A DNA stretch of 58,118 nucleotides from Anaerosolibacter sp. (GTDB lineage: Bacteria > Bacillota > Clostridia > Peptostreptococcales > Thermotaleaceae), in NCBI RefSeq assembly GCF_029240175.1, contig NZ_JARBTM010000022.1, positions 1 through 58,118 on the forward strand. The letters are read 5' to 3'. Both the position numbers and the translations under genes were made by a program. Of this stretch, positions 15,507 through 25,942 are shown piece after piece; the first letter of the stretch is position 1, and each line of letters opens with the position of its first letter. The notes beneath the pieces are model-generated. The model saw nothing but the letters and a program-made list of their open reading frames with translations, was not told the origin of the DNA and searched no databases.

Positions 15507-17339
15507 ATGAGTAAGGTAATTGGTATTGACTTAGGTACAACGAACTCATGCATCGCAGTATTAGAGGGCGGCGAGCCAGTTGTTATTCCAAATGCAGAGG
15601 GAAATAGAACAACACCTTCCATCGTTGCATTCACAAAAAATGGAGAAAGACTTGCTGGTGAAACAGCAAAAAGACAAGCTGTTACAAATCCTGATAGAAC
15701 AATCATTTCTATAAAGAGACATATGGGTACAGATCATAAAGAAGAAATCGATGGCAAAGGATATTCGCCTCAAGAAATTTCTGCAATGATTTTGATGAAG
15801 CTGAAAGCGGATGCAGAAGCATACCTAGGTGAAAAGGTTACAGAAGCGGTTATTACTGTACCAGCATACTTTACAGACAGTCAAAGACAGGCAACAAAAG
15901 ATGCTGGTAAAATCGCTGGACTTGAAGTGAAAAGAATCATCAATGAACCTACAGCTGCATCCTTAGCCTATGGATTGGATAAAGATACAAGTCATCATAA
16001 GATCATGGTGTTTGACCTTGGTGGCGGAACTTTTGACGTATCGATCCTTGAGTTGGGAGATGGCGTATTTGAAGTATTAGCCACAAATGGTAATAACCAT
16101 CTTGGCGGCGATGATTTTGATCAGGTAGTGATTGATTACTTAGCAGAATCCTTTAAGAAGGAGAATGCCATAGATTTAAGACAGGACAAAATGTCCTTAC
16201 AGAGATTAAAGGAAGCTGCAGAAAAAGCGAAAAAGGAATTATCCAGCACGCAAACAACAAATATTAACTTACCATTTATTACAGCTACAGCAGCTGGCCC
16301 ACTACACTTAAATATGGATCTAACAAGAGCCAAGTTCGAGCAATTGACTGCCCATTTAGTAGAAGCTACCATGGGGCCAGCAAGAAAAGCATTATCTGAT
16401 GCAAACCTTACTGCGGGGGATATTCATAAAGTAATCCTTGTAGGTGGATCAACAAGAATTCCTGCTGTACAGGAAGCAGTAAAAAAATTAACAGGCAAAG
16501 ATCCTCATAAAGGTGTAAATCCTGATGAATGTGTTGCCATTGGTGCAGCAATCCAGGCTGGTGTGTTAACGGGTGAAGTAAAAGATGTATTGTTGTTGGA
16601 TGTAACACCTCTTTCTCTAGGAATTGAAACCCTAGGCGGTGTGTTTACAAAGCTGATTGAACGAAACACAACAATTCCTACAAGAAAAAGCCAAGTATTC
16701 TCAACGGCAGCTGACAATCAAACCGCTGTAGACATCCATGTACTACAAGGTGAACGCCAAATGGCTCCTGATAACATTACTTTAGGAAGATTCCAATTAG
16801 GTGGTATCTTACCAGCACCAAGGGGAATTCCTCAAATTGAAGTTACCTTTGACATTGATGCCAATGGTATTGTTCATGTAAGTGCAAAGGATAAAGGTAC
16901 TGGAAAAGAACAAAAAATTACTATTACAGCATCTACAAACTTGTCAGATGAAGAAATTGAGAGAAAAGTTAAGGAAGCAGAGCAGTTTGCGGAGCAGGAT
17001 AAGCAAAAGAAAGAAGCCATTGAAGTCAGAAATAGGGCTGACTCCATGGTCTATGAAGCGGAAAAAGGATTGAAAGAAGTAGGAGATAAAATTCCTGCTT
17101 CAGATAAGGATAAAGTAGAGGAAGAAGTAGCAAAGCTAAAGAAGGCCCTTGAGGGAGATAATATAGAAGAAATTAAAACCCAAACTGAGCAGTTAACCAA
17201 TGCTTTCCATGTGATTGCTCAAAAAATGTATGAGCAGACTGCAGCGCAGCAGGGTGAGGCGCAAGAAGCAGGGGAAAACGGTCCAAAGGACGATAATGTC
17301 GTGGATGCAGATTATGAAGTAATGGATGATGACAAGTAA
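15507..17339 (+). CDS. dnaK: Molecular chaperone DnaK (Hsp70)
   Basis: DnaK binds exposed hydrophobic peptides under control of its ATPase. The 610-residue length is typical of Firmicutes. Visible features are the phosphate-1 motif [10 protein letters not shown] at residues 5-14, the [11 protein letters not shown] phosphate-2 motif, the VGGSTRIP adenosine motif, the [17 protein letters not shown] linker region, and the acidic tail ending near [13 protein letters not shown]. The ATG follows AAAGGAGGA. It sits between grpE and dnaJ. Confidence 0.98.
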   Translation: MSKVIGIDLGTTNSCIAVLEGGEPVVIPNAEGNRTTPSIVAFTKNGERLAGETAKRQAVTNPDRTIISIKRHMGTDHKEEIDGKGYSPQEISAMILMKLKADAEAYLGEKVTEAVITVPAYFTDSQRQATKDAGKIAGLEVKRIINEPTAASLAYGLDKDTSHHKIMVFDLGGGTFDVSILELGDGVFEVLATNGNNHLGGDDFDQVVIDYLAESFKKENAIDLRQDKMSLQRLKEAAEKAKKELSSTQTTNINLPFITATAAGPLHLNMDLTRAKFEQLTAHLVEATMGPARKALSDANLTAGDIHKVILVGGSTRIPAVQEAVKKLTGKDPHKGVNPDECVAIGAAIQAGVLTGEVKDVLLLDVTPLSLGIETLGGVFTKLIERNTTIPTRKSQVFSTAADNQTAVDIHVLQGERQMAPDNITLGRFQLGGILPAPRGIPQIEVTFDIDANGIVHVSAKDKGTGKEQKITITASTNLSDEEIERKVKEAEQFAEQDKQKKEAIEVRNRADSMVYEAEKGLKEVGDKIPASDKDKVEEEVAKLKKALEGDNIEEIKTQTEQLTNAFHVIAQKMYEQTAAQQGEAQEAGENGPKDDNVVDADYEVMDDDK

Positions 17340-17347
17340 TAGGAAAT

Positions 17348-17370
17348 AAGGCACCCCTCAGGGTGCCTTG
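17348..17370 (+). terminator. GC-rich hairpin between dnaK and dnaJ
   Basis: AAGGCACCC and GGGTGCCTT form a perfect 9-bp stem with a CTCA loop. No T run follows, so it is probably a weak terminator or an mRNA-stabilising 3' end that keeps dnaK message above dnaJ. Confidence 0.55.
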
Positions 17371-17468
17371 TAATTGTGAAGAAAGCTTGCATATTTTTTA
17401 TAGATTTCATATAATGAATAGTGTTTGCAGGGTTCTCACAAAACCTGTGAAGGAAAGGCGGTGAGAGG

Positions 17469-18602
17469 ATGAGCAAAAGGGACTACTATGAGGTTCTTGG
17501 GGTAGAGAGAGGGGCCGATGAGGCTGCCATAAAAAAAGCTTATCGAAAGATGGCTATGCAATATCATCCCGATAGAAATCCAGGTAATAAAGAGGCAGAA
17601 GAAAAATTCAAGGAAGCAAATGAAGCTTATGAGGTGCTAAGTGATGCAAATAAGAAGGCTCGTTATGATCAATTTGGTCATGCGGGGGTAGGCGGAAATG
17701 GCCAAGGTGGTTTTGAAGGCTTCTCAGGCGCAGGCTTCGGAGGTTTTGATGATATATTTGGAGATATCTTCGACATGTTTGGCGGTGGTTCTGGAAGAAG
17801 ACGGAATGGACCACAAAAAGGTGCAGATTTAAAGTATGAATATACGATTAGCTTTGAAGAGGCAGCATTTGGTGCCGATAAGGAGATCAGCATCAGTCGC
17901 CATGAAAACTGTGATACCTGTCATGGAACAGGTGCCAAGCCGGGAACAGATAAGAAAACTTGTCCCCAGTGCAAGGGTAGCGGTGAAGTAAGATATGCCC
18001 AAAGAACACCTTTAGGACAATTCGTAAATGTGAAGACCTGTGAGGCATGTCATGGTGATGGTACAATTATTGAGCAACCTTGTGATACTTGTAAAGGTGC
18101 AGGCAAGATAAGAAAGGATCGAAAAATTAATATTAAGATTCCAGCTGGTGTTGACACAGGTTCTGTTATTCCTTTAAGGGGTGAAGGTGAACCTGGAACA
18201 AAAGGCGGTCCCACTGGAGATCTATATATTGTGCTTCGGGTGCGGCCCCATGAGATTTTCCAAAGGGATGGTAATGACGTCATTTGTGAGATTCCTATAA
18301 CCTTTGTTCAAGCGGCTTTAGGGGATGAATTTGTTGTTCCAACCCTTGATGGGAAAGTGAAATATAAGATTCCTGAAGGTACCCAAAGCGGTACAATCTT
18401 TAGACTAAAAGGGAAAGGTATTCCTAACCTAAGGGGTTACGGAAGAGGAGATCACTATGTAAAGGTGATTGTAGAGGTTCCTAAGAAGCTGAATGATAGA
18501 CAGAAGGAATTGCTTAAACAATTTGCTGACCAGATGGGCGAAGATGTTCATGAACAAAGAAAAACCTTTTTTGACAAGGTAAAGGATGTTTTTGGTATAT
18601 AG
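17469..18602 (+). CDS. dnaJ: Co-chaperone DnaJ (Hsp40, type I)
   Basis: DnaJ delivers substrates to DnaK and triggers its ATP hydrolysis. All type-I parts are present in 377 residues: the J domain with HPD (QYHPDRNPG near residue 33), a Gly/Phe-rich stretch (about 75-115), four zinc-finger CxxCxGxG repeats ([32 protein letters not shown]), and the two beta-barrel substrate-binding domains. Last core gene of the heat-shock operon; a strong terminator follows. Confidence 0.98.
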   Translation: MSKRDYYEVLGVERGADEAAIKKAYRKMAMQYHPDRNPGNKEAEEKFKEANEAYEVLSDANKKARYDQFGHAGVGGNGQGGFEGFSGAGFGGFDDIFGDIFDMFGGGSGRRRNGPQKGADLKYEYTISFEEAAFGADKEISISRHENCDTCHGTGAKPGTDKKTCPQCKGSGEVRYAQRTPLGQFVNVKTCEACHGDGTIIEQPCDTCKGAGKIRKDRKINIKIPAGVDTGSVIPLRGEGEPGTKGGPTGDLYIVLRVRPHEIFQRDGNDVICEIPITFVQAALGDEFVVPTLDGKVKYKIPEGTQSGTIFRLKGKGIPNLRGYGRGDHYVKVIVEVPKKLNDRQKELLKQFADQMGEDVHEQRKTFFDKVKDVFGI

Positions 18603-18623
18603 ATGAAATATTGTAGTAAATGC

Positions 18624-18650
18624 ACACCCAGTTTAAGCTGGGTGTTTTTA
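18624..18650 (+). terminator. Terminator of the heat-shock operon
   Basis: ACACCCAG and CTGGGTGT pair around TTTAAG and are followed by TTTTT. It separates dnaJ from prmA. Confidence 0.85.
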
Positions 18651-18752
18651 TTAAGAATAACGTCTGTAATATATGAAAATATTGCTAATTTGCGGATGGA
18701 TAGGGTATAATAAAATGCATGTAAAAAGGTCGAAACGATGGAGGTTTGCGGA

Positions 18753-19709
18753 ATGAAATGGACTGAGGTAAAAATCAAAACGACTACAGAGGCAGTGGAG
18801 GCAGTGGCCAACATACTTTATGAAGTAGGTGTCGGTGGTGTTGTAATCGAAGACCCAAGTGATCCCATATTTAGAGAAAAAGAGTTGGGAGATTGGGACT
18901 ATATGGATGAGTCAATTATAGACAATAGCTATGAAGGCGCTATTGTAAAGGGTTACCTCCCTGAAAGCGAAGACTTAATTGATATTATTGAGTTAATCAA
19001 ACAAAATGTTGAAAAAATACCTCTGTACAATTTGGATAAGGGGTTAGGGGAAGTGACAACAACTGAAGTATATGAGGAAGATTGGGCCAATGCCTGGAAA
19101 CAATATTATAAGCCTAAAAAAATTGGCGAAAAGGTTGTTGTAAAGCCTACTTGGGAGGATTATGAAGCATCAGAAGGAGAAATAATTTTAGAATTAGATC
19201 CAGGAATGGCCTTTGGAACTGGAACCCACGAAACGACCATGATGTGTATTCAAAACTTAGAAAAGTATGTGAATCCTGAATGCACAGTTTTTGATATCGG
19301 GTGTGGAAGCGGAATTTTATCCGTGGCAGCAGCTAAATTAGGCGCTAAGAAAGTAATTGGTGTAGACTTAGATGAAGTGGCAGTTCAGGTATCTAGAAAA
19401 AATGTGTTGGATAACAATGTATCTTCCATTGTGGACATTCGAAAGGGCAATTTAGTAGAAGTGATTGATGAAAAGGCAGACGTGGTAATCGCTAATATTA
19501 TCGCTGATATAATCATTATTCTAGCTGCTCAAATTAAGAGGTTTATGAAGAAAGACAGCGTATTTATCTCATCAGGTATTATTCTAGATAAAGTAGATGA
19601 TGTTGTATCCGCCTTGAAAGAAAATGAATTTCATGTGGAGAATATCATGAAAATGGGCGAATGGGCAGCTATTGTAGCACTGCCAAAGGGTGATGAAGTC
19701 CATGAATAG
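18753..19709 (+). CDS. prmA: Ribosomal protein L11 methyltransferase
   Basis: PrmA trimethylates L11 at several amino groups using S-adenosylmethionine. The 318-residue protein has the N-terminal L11-recognition domain and a class I methyltransferase fold with the glycine-rich SAM loop DIGCGSGILSVAAAKLGA near residue 180. An upstream ATG adds five residues, but GGAGG lies 8 nt before this ATG and the N terminus MKWTEVKI matches the family, so I chose this start. It overlaps rsmE slightly and forms a translation-modification cluster with rsmE and mtaB. Confidence 0.93.
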   Translation: MKWTEVKIKTTTEAVEAVANILYEVGVGGVVIEDPSDPIFREKELGDWDYMDESIIDNSYEGAIVKGYLPESEDLIDIIELIKQNVEKIPLYNLDKGLGEVTTTEVYEEDWANAWKQYYKPKKIGEKVVVKPTWEDYEASEGEIILELDPGMAFGTGTHETTMMCIQNLEKYVNPECTVFDIGCGSGILSVAAAKLGAKKVIGVDLDEVAVQVSRKNVLDNNVSSIVDIRKGNLVEVIDEKADVVIANIIADIIIILAAQIKRFMKKDSVFISSGIILDKVDDVVSALKENEFHVENIMKMGEWAAIVALPKGDEVHE

Positions 19710-20457
19710 ATTTTTTGTAGATAAGCAGAATATTGTAGAAGATGTACAGAAAATTATTATCGATGATCAGGATGATGTGAAGCATATTACCAAAGTTCTT
19801 CGACTGAAGCAAGGGGATAAAGTAGAAATTTGCGATGGAGAGAATATGGAATATTTGGCTGTTATTGCTTCTATGGACAATAAAGATATAAACCTGGATA
19901 TTCTTGAAAAATGGATTGGGAGAACGGAAGCCCCTATTGAAATTACACTTTTTCAAGGGATACCCAAGTCTACAAAAATGGATATAATTATTCAAAAATG
20001 CACGGAGTTGGGGATAACTCGCATCGTACCTATGATTACAGAACGAACCATTGTTCAGTTGAAGGATCAAAAATCCGAAGAAAAGAAAATTGAACGCTGG
20101 CAGAAGATTGCCGATGAAGCCGCAAAACAATGCAAAAGGGGAGTCATTCCTAAAATTGAACCTCCTCTAGCTTTGTCAGAGGCCATAAAAGCAGCAACAG
20201 ATTTTGATTTAACTGTGATCCCCTACGAACGGGAAGAGGGCGTGGGGTTAAAAGGTATTTTGAGACAAACCAATGCAGTAAAAATTGGCATTTATATCGG
20301 TCCTGAAGGTGGATTTGGAGAAAAGGAAATTGAACGAGCAAAGGATGCTGGGGTTATTCCTGTTACATTAGGGCCAAGAATTCTCAGAACTGAAACGGCA
20401 GGCTTTGTTGCATTAAGTATACTCATGTATGAGTTAGGAGATTTAGGAGGTAAATAG
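19702..20457 (+). CDS. rsmE: 16S rRNA (uracil-1498-N3)-methyltransferase
   Basis: RsmE methylates U1498 of 16S rRNA, near the decoding site. The 251-residue protein has the PUA-like N-terminal domain (MNRFFVD) and a SPOUT-class knotted methyltransferase domain with IGPEGGFGEKE and LGPRILRTETA. The start was set by the family-typical N terminus; it overlaps the end of prmA by 8 nt, so the two are translationally coupled. An ATG three codons earlier is possible. Confidence 0.93.
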   Translation: MNRFFVDKQNIVEDVQKIIIDDQDDVKHITKVLRLKQGDKVEICDGENMEYLAVIASMDNKDINLDILEKWIGRTEAPIEITLFQGIPKSTKMDIIIQKCTELGITRIVPMITERTIVQLKDQKSEEKKIERWQKIADEAAKQCKRGVIPKIEPPLALSEAIKAATDFDLTVIPYEREEGVGLKGILRQTNAVKIGIYIGPEGGFGEKEIERAKDAGVIPVTLGPRILRTETAGFVALSILMYELGDLGGK

Positions 20458-21765
20458 GTGAAAACTGTGGCATTTTATACCCTTGGATGCAAGGTAAATC
20501 AATATGAAACAGAAGCAATGGGGGAGCTTTTTCAAAAGGCAGGCTATGAAATTGTAGATAGTGAGTCTAGAGCTGATGTTTATGTAATCAATACGTGTAC
20601 AGTTACAAACCTGGGAGATCGAAAGTCGCGACAATTTATAAGAAGGTCAAAAAAGATTAATCCTGAGGCAATCATCGCCGTGGTGGGCTGTTATGCCCAA
20701 ACATCTCCCGATGAAGTTCTTTCCATCGAAGGTGTCAATATTATTTTGGGTACCAATGACCGGAATAAAATCGTGGAATATGTGGAAAATATTCAAGCAG
20801 ATCATGAAAAAATCAATGCGGTTGAAGACATCATGCTGATTAAAGAATTTGAAGAAATGACCATTGGTGAAGTCAAAGGAAAAACTAGGGCATTTCTAAA
20901 AATTCAAGAAGGCTGCAATCAATACTGTACCTATTGCATTATTCCATATGCCCGGGGGCCTATTCGAAGCAGAAAGCTTGAGGACATTATAAAAGAAGTG
21001 GAGCGGCTGGCAGAAAATCAGTTTAAGGAAGTGGTACTTACAGGTATACATGTGGCTTCCTATGGTAAGGATTTAGAAAATACATCGTTATTAGAGGTAA
21101 TTAAAGGTGTACATAGTGTAGAAGGAATAGAGCGGATTCGTTTGAGCTCCATCGAGCCTACCGTAGCTTCAGAAGAATTTATCCAAGAAATATCCAAGTT
21201 AGACAAGGTATGTCCTCACTTTCATCTTTCATTACAGAGCGGGTGTAACGAAACATTAAAGAGGATGAATAGAAAATATACTACAGAGGAATACAAAGAA
21301 ATTGTTGAACGACTTAGAAGGCATATGCCGGATCTATCTATAACAACAGATGTAATGGTTGGGTTCCCAGGGGAGACCGATGAAGAATTCGATCATACCT
21401 ACAATTTTGTGACGGAGATTGGATTCAGCCAAATCCATGTCTTTAAGTATTCTCCTAGAAAAGGTACCCCAGCAGCTAAGTATAAAAACCAGGTTTCCAG
21501 TGAAATAAAAAATAAAAGAAGTGAAAAATTATTGGAACTAGCACAAAAAAGTGCAATAAAATATAATGAAAGATTTGTAGGAAGAACGAAATCTGTTTTG
21601 ATTGAAACTGCCAGTGATACTTTAGAGGGTTATTTCGAAGGATTGACGGATAATTATATTCGTGTATTCTCCAAGGCCCAAGGTCATGTCGAAGGAAAAC
21701 TGATTCCTGTCAGATTAGACGAACTCCATGGCGAAGGTATAATTGGTCATTTGGTAGATGAATAA
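20458..21765 (+). CDS. mtaB: tRNA t6A37 methylthiotransferase MtaB
   Basis: MtaB converts t6A to ms2t6A at position 37 of tRNAs that read ANN codons, using two [4Fe-4S] clusters. The 435-residue protein has the UPF0004 domain with three cysteines (near residues 10, 46 and 80), the radical-SAM motif CNQYCTYC near 155, and a C-terminal TRAM domain. The GTG start directly abuts the rsmE stop and has GGAGGT upstream. The order prmA-rsmE-mtaB is conserved in B. subtilis (yqeT-yqeU-yqeV). Confidence 0.93.
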   Translation: MKTVAFYTLGCKVNQYETEAMGELFQKAGYEIVDSESRADVYVINTCTVTNLGDRKSRQFIRRSKKINPEAIIAVVGCYAQTSPDEVLSIEGVNIILGTNDRNKIVEYVENIQADHEKINAVEDIMLIKEFEEMTIGEVKGKTRAFLKIQEGCNQYCTYCIIPYARGPIRSRKLEDIIKEVERLAENQFKEVVLTGIHVASYGKDLENTSLLEVIKGVHSVEGIERIRLSSIEPTVASEEFIQEISKLDKVCPHFHLSLQSGCNETLKRMNRKYTTEEYKEIVERLRRHMPDLSITTDVMVGFPGETDEEFDHTYNFVTEIGFSQIHVFKYSPRKGTPAAKYKNQVSSEIKNKRSEKLLELAQKSAIKYNERFVGRTKSVLIETASDTLEGYFEGLTDNYIRVFSKAQGHVEGKLIPVRLDELHGEGIIGHLVDE

Positions 21766-21876
21766 AGGAAGTTAAAAGCTATGGCTTCTTATTTATTAAT
21801 CAAAAGAAGGAGATTGGTTGTTTTCGTTGAATAGTTATATGGAATTCTCCCTGCATAGGTAAAGGAGGTGATATAC

Positions 21877-22221
21877 GTGTCAGACTGTATCTTCTGTAAG
21901 ATTGCTATGAAAGAAATTCCTGCCAAGGTTGTCTATGAAGATGAGCATATCCTAGCTTTTCATGACATTCAACCTGCAGCACCAAGCCATGTTTTGGTTA
22001 TACCAAAAGAGCATATTCCATCCATGGCACAGTTAGAAGAACACCATAAAGTGCTGATAGGACACATTCACCTTGCTATACAAGATATTGCTGTGAAGTT
22101 AGGTATTCATGAAACTGGGTATAGGATTGTTAATAATTGTGGAGAACAAGGTGGACAAACGGTTCATCATCTTCATTTCCATCTGCTCGGAGGAAGGCAT
22201 ATGCAGTGGCCGCCAGGCTAA
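21877..22221 (+). CDS. HIT-family nucleotide hydrolase (HinT-like)
   Basis: HIT proteins hydrolyse nucleoside phosphoramidates and adenylated intermediates. The 114-residue protein has the histidine triad HHLHFHLLGG near its C terminus and the N-terminal SDCIFCKI segment with metal-ligand cysteines. The GTG start is 8 nt after a near-perfect ribosome site (AAAGGAGGTGAT); a longer reading would start inside that site. Its place next to rpsU is common in Clostridia. Confidence 0.93.
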   Translation: MSDCIFCKIAMKEIPAKVVYEDEHILAFHDIQPAAPSHVLVIPKEHIPSMAQLEEHHKVLIGHIHLAIQDIAVKLGIHETGYRIVNNCGEQGGQTVHHLHFHLLGGRHMQWPPG

Positions 22222-22228
22222 AAAAAAC

Positions 22229-22257
22229 TTGCACAATATGTAAAATTCATGTATAAT
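22229..22257 (+). promoter_or_regulatory. Sigma-A promoter of rpsU, with a leader hairpin
   Basis: TTGCAC is followed after exactly 17 nt by TATAAT. In the leader, TATAGCA (22290-22296) can pair with TGCTATA (22304-22310), a short hairpin upstream of the ribosome site that may affect rpsU expression. Confidence 0.75.
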
Positions 22258-22348
22258 AACATAGTATTGTACACATTTCCTAAAAGGTATATAGCAGATG
22301 CTTTGCTATAGACACAGCACAACGTTGCGAGCGGAGGGAGGGAAATAT

Positions 22349-22531
22349 ATGTCAGAAATCAAAATTGGAGAAAACGAAACTCTTGAGAGTGCTCTTCGTA
22401 GATTTAAGCGTTCATGTGCTAGAGCTGGTGTTTTATCCGAAGTGAAGAAAAGAGAGCATTATGAAAAGCCTAGTGTAAGACGTAAGAAAAAATCAGAGGC
22501 TGCAAGAAGAAAAAACGCTAAGAAATACTAA
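22349..22531 (+). CDS. rpsU: 30S ribosomal protein S21
   Basis: S21 sits near the anti-Shine-Dalgarno region of the small subunit and aids initiation. The 60-residue, very basic protein (ends [17 protein letters not shown]) is of family length. A reading from 22298 would add 17 residues not found in S21; the strong GGAGGGAGG site 6 nt before this ATG decides the start. It is followed 15 nt later by yqeY, the usual Firmicute pair. Confidence 0.96.
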   Translation: MSEIKIGENETLESALRRFKRSCARAGVLSEVKKREHYEKPSVRRKKKSEAARRKNAKKY

Positions 22532-22546
22532 TAAGAGGTGAATTGT

Positions 22547-22990
22547 ATGTCCCTCAAAGAAAAATTAATGGACGATCTCAAAATAGCAATGAAGGAGAAA
22601 GACCAACTTCGTAAGTCTGTTATTACGATGATACGAGCTGCCATCAAGCAATATGAAGTGGATAAACGAGTAGAGCTTGATGATGAAAGTATTCTTGATA
22701 TAATGTCAAAACAAGTAAAACAGAAGAGAGATGCGATTGAAGAGTTTGCCAAGGGCAATAGACAAGACCTGGTAGATGAAGCAAAAGCTGAAATAGATAT
22801 TTTAATGGAGTATCTACCACAACAATTGACAGAAGAGGAAATGAAGCAGATTGTCAGTGAAGTGGTGAAAGAAGTTGGAGCTACTACGGCGAAAGATATG
22901 GGCAAGGTTATGTCTGCTTTAATGCCAAAAGTTAAAGGCAGAGCAGATGGCAAACTGCTAAATCAAGTCGTAAGGCAATTCTTACAATAA
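22547..22990 (+). CDS. yqeY: GatB/YqeY domain protein
   Basis: YqeY is a small helical protein that resembles the tail domain of the GatB subunit of tRNA amidotransferase. Its exact role is not settled; binding to tRNA or to a synthetase is assumed. Length (147 residues) and motifs such as EYLPQQLTEEE and GKVMSALMPKVKGRADG fit the family well. AGAGGTG lies 6 nt before the ATG. It shares the rpsU transcript and ends at a strong terminator. Confidence 0.92.
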   Translation: MSLKEKLMDDLKIAMKEKDQLRKSVITMIRAAIKQYEVDKRVELDDESILDIMSKQVKQKRDAIEEFAKGNRQDLVDEAKAEIDILMEYLPQQLTEEEMKQIVSEVVKEVGATTAKDMGKVMSALMPKVKGRADGKLLNQVVRQFLQ

Positions 22991-23017
22991 AAAGACCTAT
23001 TACATAGGTCTTTTTTT
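22989..23017 (+). terminator. Terminator of rpsU-yqeY
   Basis: AAAAAGACCTA and TAGGTCTTTTT form a perfect 11-bp stem with a TTACA loop and a run of Ts. Confidence 0.9.
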
Positions 23018-23076
23018 ATTGCGCGAAAATGTGAAAGCTTAGATGGGTTAAGATCAAGAACGAGGTTATTTACAAG

Positions 23077-23096
23077 GGGCGATTCACGAATCGCCC
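23077..23096. repeat. Palindrome between yqeY and formate dehydrogenase
   Basis: GGGCGATT and AATCGCCC form a perfect 8-bp stem around CACG. No T run follows. It is GC-rich against an AT-rich background. Function unknown. Confidence 0.5.
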
Positions 23097-23225
23097 GAAG
23101 ATCGGCAAAGATTGTTGTTAAAATAACAATTATCAGAATATTTTGCACATATATCGTTTTGGTAGAAGGAATATGATATAATTTTTATCAGTAACGTCAA
23201 AACATCATAAAGGGGAGACCACCAT

Positions 23226-25940
23226 ATGATCAGCTTAACGATAAATGGACAGAAGATACTAACTGAACATAATAAAACAATTCTGGAAGCTGCTGAGGCC
23301 GCTGGAATCAGTGTGCCTACTTTCTGTAATGATAAGCGGCTAATACCCCATGGAGCTTGTAGAATTTGTCTTGTAGAGGTAGAAGGGGTAAAAAATCTGC
23401 CTGCTTCCTGCACTACGCCAGTGGCGGAGGGCATGGTGATTCGCACTCATAGTGAAAGGGTAGTACAGGCTCGTCGGGAGATTCTATCTTTACTGCTTTC
23501 TAACCACCCCTTAGACTGTTTAACCTGTGAAAAATCAGGAAAATGCAAGCTGCAAGACTATTGCTATGAGTATGACGTGAAAGAAGATATTTATGGAGGA
23601 GAAAAATATAACTTTCCCATAGATGCATCAAATCCATTTTATCAATATGATCCAAACAAATGTATCGTATGTGAAAAATGCGTGAGAGTTTGCAATGAAT
23701 TACAATGCACAGGGGCGATAGGATTAAATGAGAGAGGGTTTCTTACCCATATGGGTACCCCCTTTGAAATGGGCATGAAACATACAAATTGTGTTTCCTG
23801 TGGAAATTGTGTATCTGCCTGCCCTGTAGGAGCACTGCTGCCTAAAAACAAGGAAAAGTACAGACTATGGCAAGTAGCGACAGTTAAAACAACATGTGCC
23901 TATTGCGGCGTAGGCTGTCAGCTTGAATTACATGTGAAAGAAGATCGGGTAGTTGCCATACAGCCTGGAGAAGGCAGTCCCAATGACGGACTGTTATGCG
24001 TAAAGGGGAAGTTCGGGTATTCTTTTATACATCATAATGATCGGTTAAAAACACCTCTTGTGAGAAAAAATGGTGAATTAAGAGAGGCCTCATGGAAAGA
24101 AGCATATGAATTGATTGTTGAAAAGATGCAGCAAACGAAGGCTACATATGGTGCTGATGCTTTCGCTGGACTTACTTCAGCCAGATGTACCAATGAAGAA
24201 AACTATCTTTTTCAAAAATTATTTAGGGCAGTCATCGGAACCAATAATGTGGATCACTGTGCCCGCCTCTGACATGCCTCAACGGTTGCAGGTCTTGCAA
24301 CCACATTGGGCAGCGGTGCTATGACCAATAGTATCAGAGAGATTGAAGCTGCGGATGTGATTTTTGTTATCGGCTCTAATACGACAGAAAATCATCCTGT
24401 GATTGGAGCAAAAATTAGGCAAGCAAAGTTAAAAGGGGCAAAGCTTATTGTGGCAGACCCCAGGAGAATAGATTTGGCTAAAGATGCAGATTATTTCCTA
24501 CAAATTAAGCCTGGAACAAATATTGCATTGCTAAATGGATTGATGCATTGCATTATTGATGAAGGACTCCAGGATCATGAATACATAAGGACGAAGACGG
24601 AAAATTTCAAAGCCTTAAGAGAGCAGCTGAAGGAATATACGCCTGAGAAGGTGGCTGAGATTTGTGGTGTTGAGCCTGAAGACATTCGGCAAGCCGCTAG
24701 AATCTACGCTAAAGGCGAGCGGGCAGGTATATTTTATGCCATGGGAATTACCCAGCATACCACAGGTACCAAAGGTGTAATGGCTATATCAAACTTAGCC
24801 CTTCTTTGCGGAAATGTGGGCAAGACGTCAGCTGGGGTAAATCCTCTAAGGGGCCAGAATAATGTCCAGGGCGCCTGTGATATGGGAGGATTGCCAGGAG
24901 ATCTGCCAGGTTATCAGAAATTACATAGCGCCGAGGTCATTGAAAAATTCGAGAGGGCTTGGAATGTTCGTTTATCAGCAAAACCAGGACTAACCATACC
25001 TGAAATGCTGGATAAAGCAGAAGCCGGATTGATTAAGTTTATGTATATCATGGGAGAAAACCCTATGGTTTCTGATCCAGATATTCAACATGTGCAGAAA
25101 GCTTTGGAAAAGCTGGATTTTTTGATTGTACAAGATATATTCCTCTCGGAAACGGCAGCTTTGGCAGATGTGGTGTTACCAGCAGTTTCTTTTGCTGAGA
25201 AGGATGGGACATTTACGAATACCGAGAGAAGGGTGCAGCTGGTGCGAAGAGCCATACAACCTATTGGTCAAGCTAAGGCGGACTGGAAAATCTTGATGGA
25301 GCTAATGAATCTTATGGGCTACCCAAACACCTATCATCATCCTGAAGAAATCATGAATGAGATTTCTTCACTGACTCCCCAATATGGTGGCATTAGCCAT
25401 GATAGATTATCGCTAGAAGGAATTCAATGGCCGTGTCCAACCAAAGAGCATCCAGGAACGCCCTATCTTCATAAAGATGGCATTGCAAGGGGATTAGGAT
25501 TGTTTGTACCAGTGGAGTACGAAGCAAGTGCTGAACTGCCAGATGGGGACTATCCTCTCGTCCTTACCACTGGGAGAATCCTATATCATTATCATACGAG
25601 AACAATGACAGGCAGGGTAGAAGGATTGAATCAAATATCCAATGAAGCTTATGTAGAAATCAACCCTATTACGGCAGAAAAATTTGGTATGAGGAACCAA
25701 GAATCGATTTATGTGATCTCGCGGCGTGGAAAGGTAACGGTGAAGGTATACACGACCAAGACTGTAGAGGAAAATGTGTTATTTATGCCATTTCACTTTG
25801 CAGAAGGTGCAGCAAATCATCTAACCAATAGGGCTATAGATAATATTGCAAAAATTCCAGAATTAAAGGTTTGTGCTGTAAGAATAGAGAAAATCGATGA
25901 TCCTTTTAAAGATGAGAAACTATCCTTTGGGGACTTATAA
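23226..25940 (+). CDS. fdhF: Selenocysteine-containing formate dehydrogenase (NuoG-like domains at N terminus)
   Basis: This molybdenum/tungsten enzyme oxidises formate or reduces CO2, probably in the cytoplasm. It is one 904-residue gene interrupted only by an in-frame UGA at 24270-24272 (residue 349), read as selenocysteine: the context NVDHCARL-U-HASTVAGL is the FDH active site. Order: 2Fe-2S domain, the Cys/His cluster region (HPLDCLTCEKSGKC), two 4Fe-4S motifs (CIVCEKCVRVC, CVSCGNCVSAC), the catalytic 4Fe-4S site (CAYCGVGC), the bis-MGD domains and the C-terminal dinucleotide-binding domain. The iron-sulfur N terminus implies electron transfer to a soluble partner. No partner subunit is adjacent, but fdhD follows. 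The start has AAAGGGG upstream. Confidence 0.93.
24270..24302 (+). promoter_or_regulatory. UGA(Sec) codon and bacterial SECIS hairpin
   Basis: Just after the UGA, GGTTGCA (24284-24290) and TGCAACC (24296-24302) form a perfect 7-bp stem with loop GGTCT. The 11-nt gap from the UGA and the GGTTGCAGGTCT core match the E. coli fdhF SECIS element as I recall it. SelB with Sec-tRNA should bind here to recode the UGA. Confidence 0.9.
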
Positions 25941-25942
25941 AT

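Noticed and set aside
23115-23129. TTGTTA-AAA-TAACAA resembles a Rex (NADH sensor) site upstream of formate dehydrogenase
   Set aside because: The half-site spacing is about three bases too short for the Rex consensus, so I do not call an operator.
24270-24272. Stop codon splitting formate dehydrogenase into two ORFs, as in a pseudogene
   Set aside because: The frame continues, the context is the FDH active site, and a SECIS hairpin follows; selenocysteine is the better reading.
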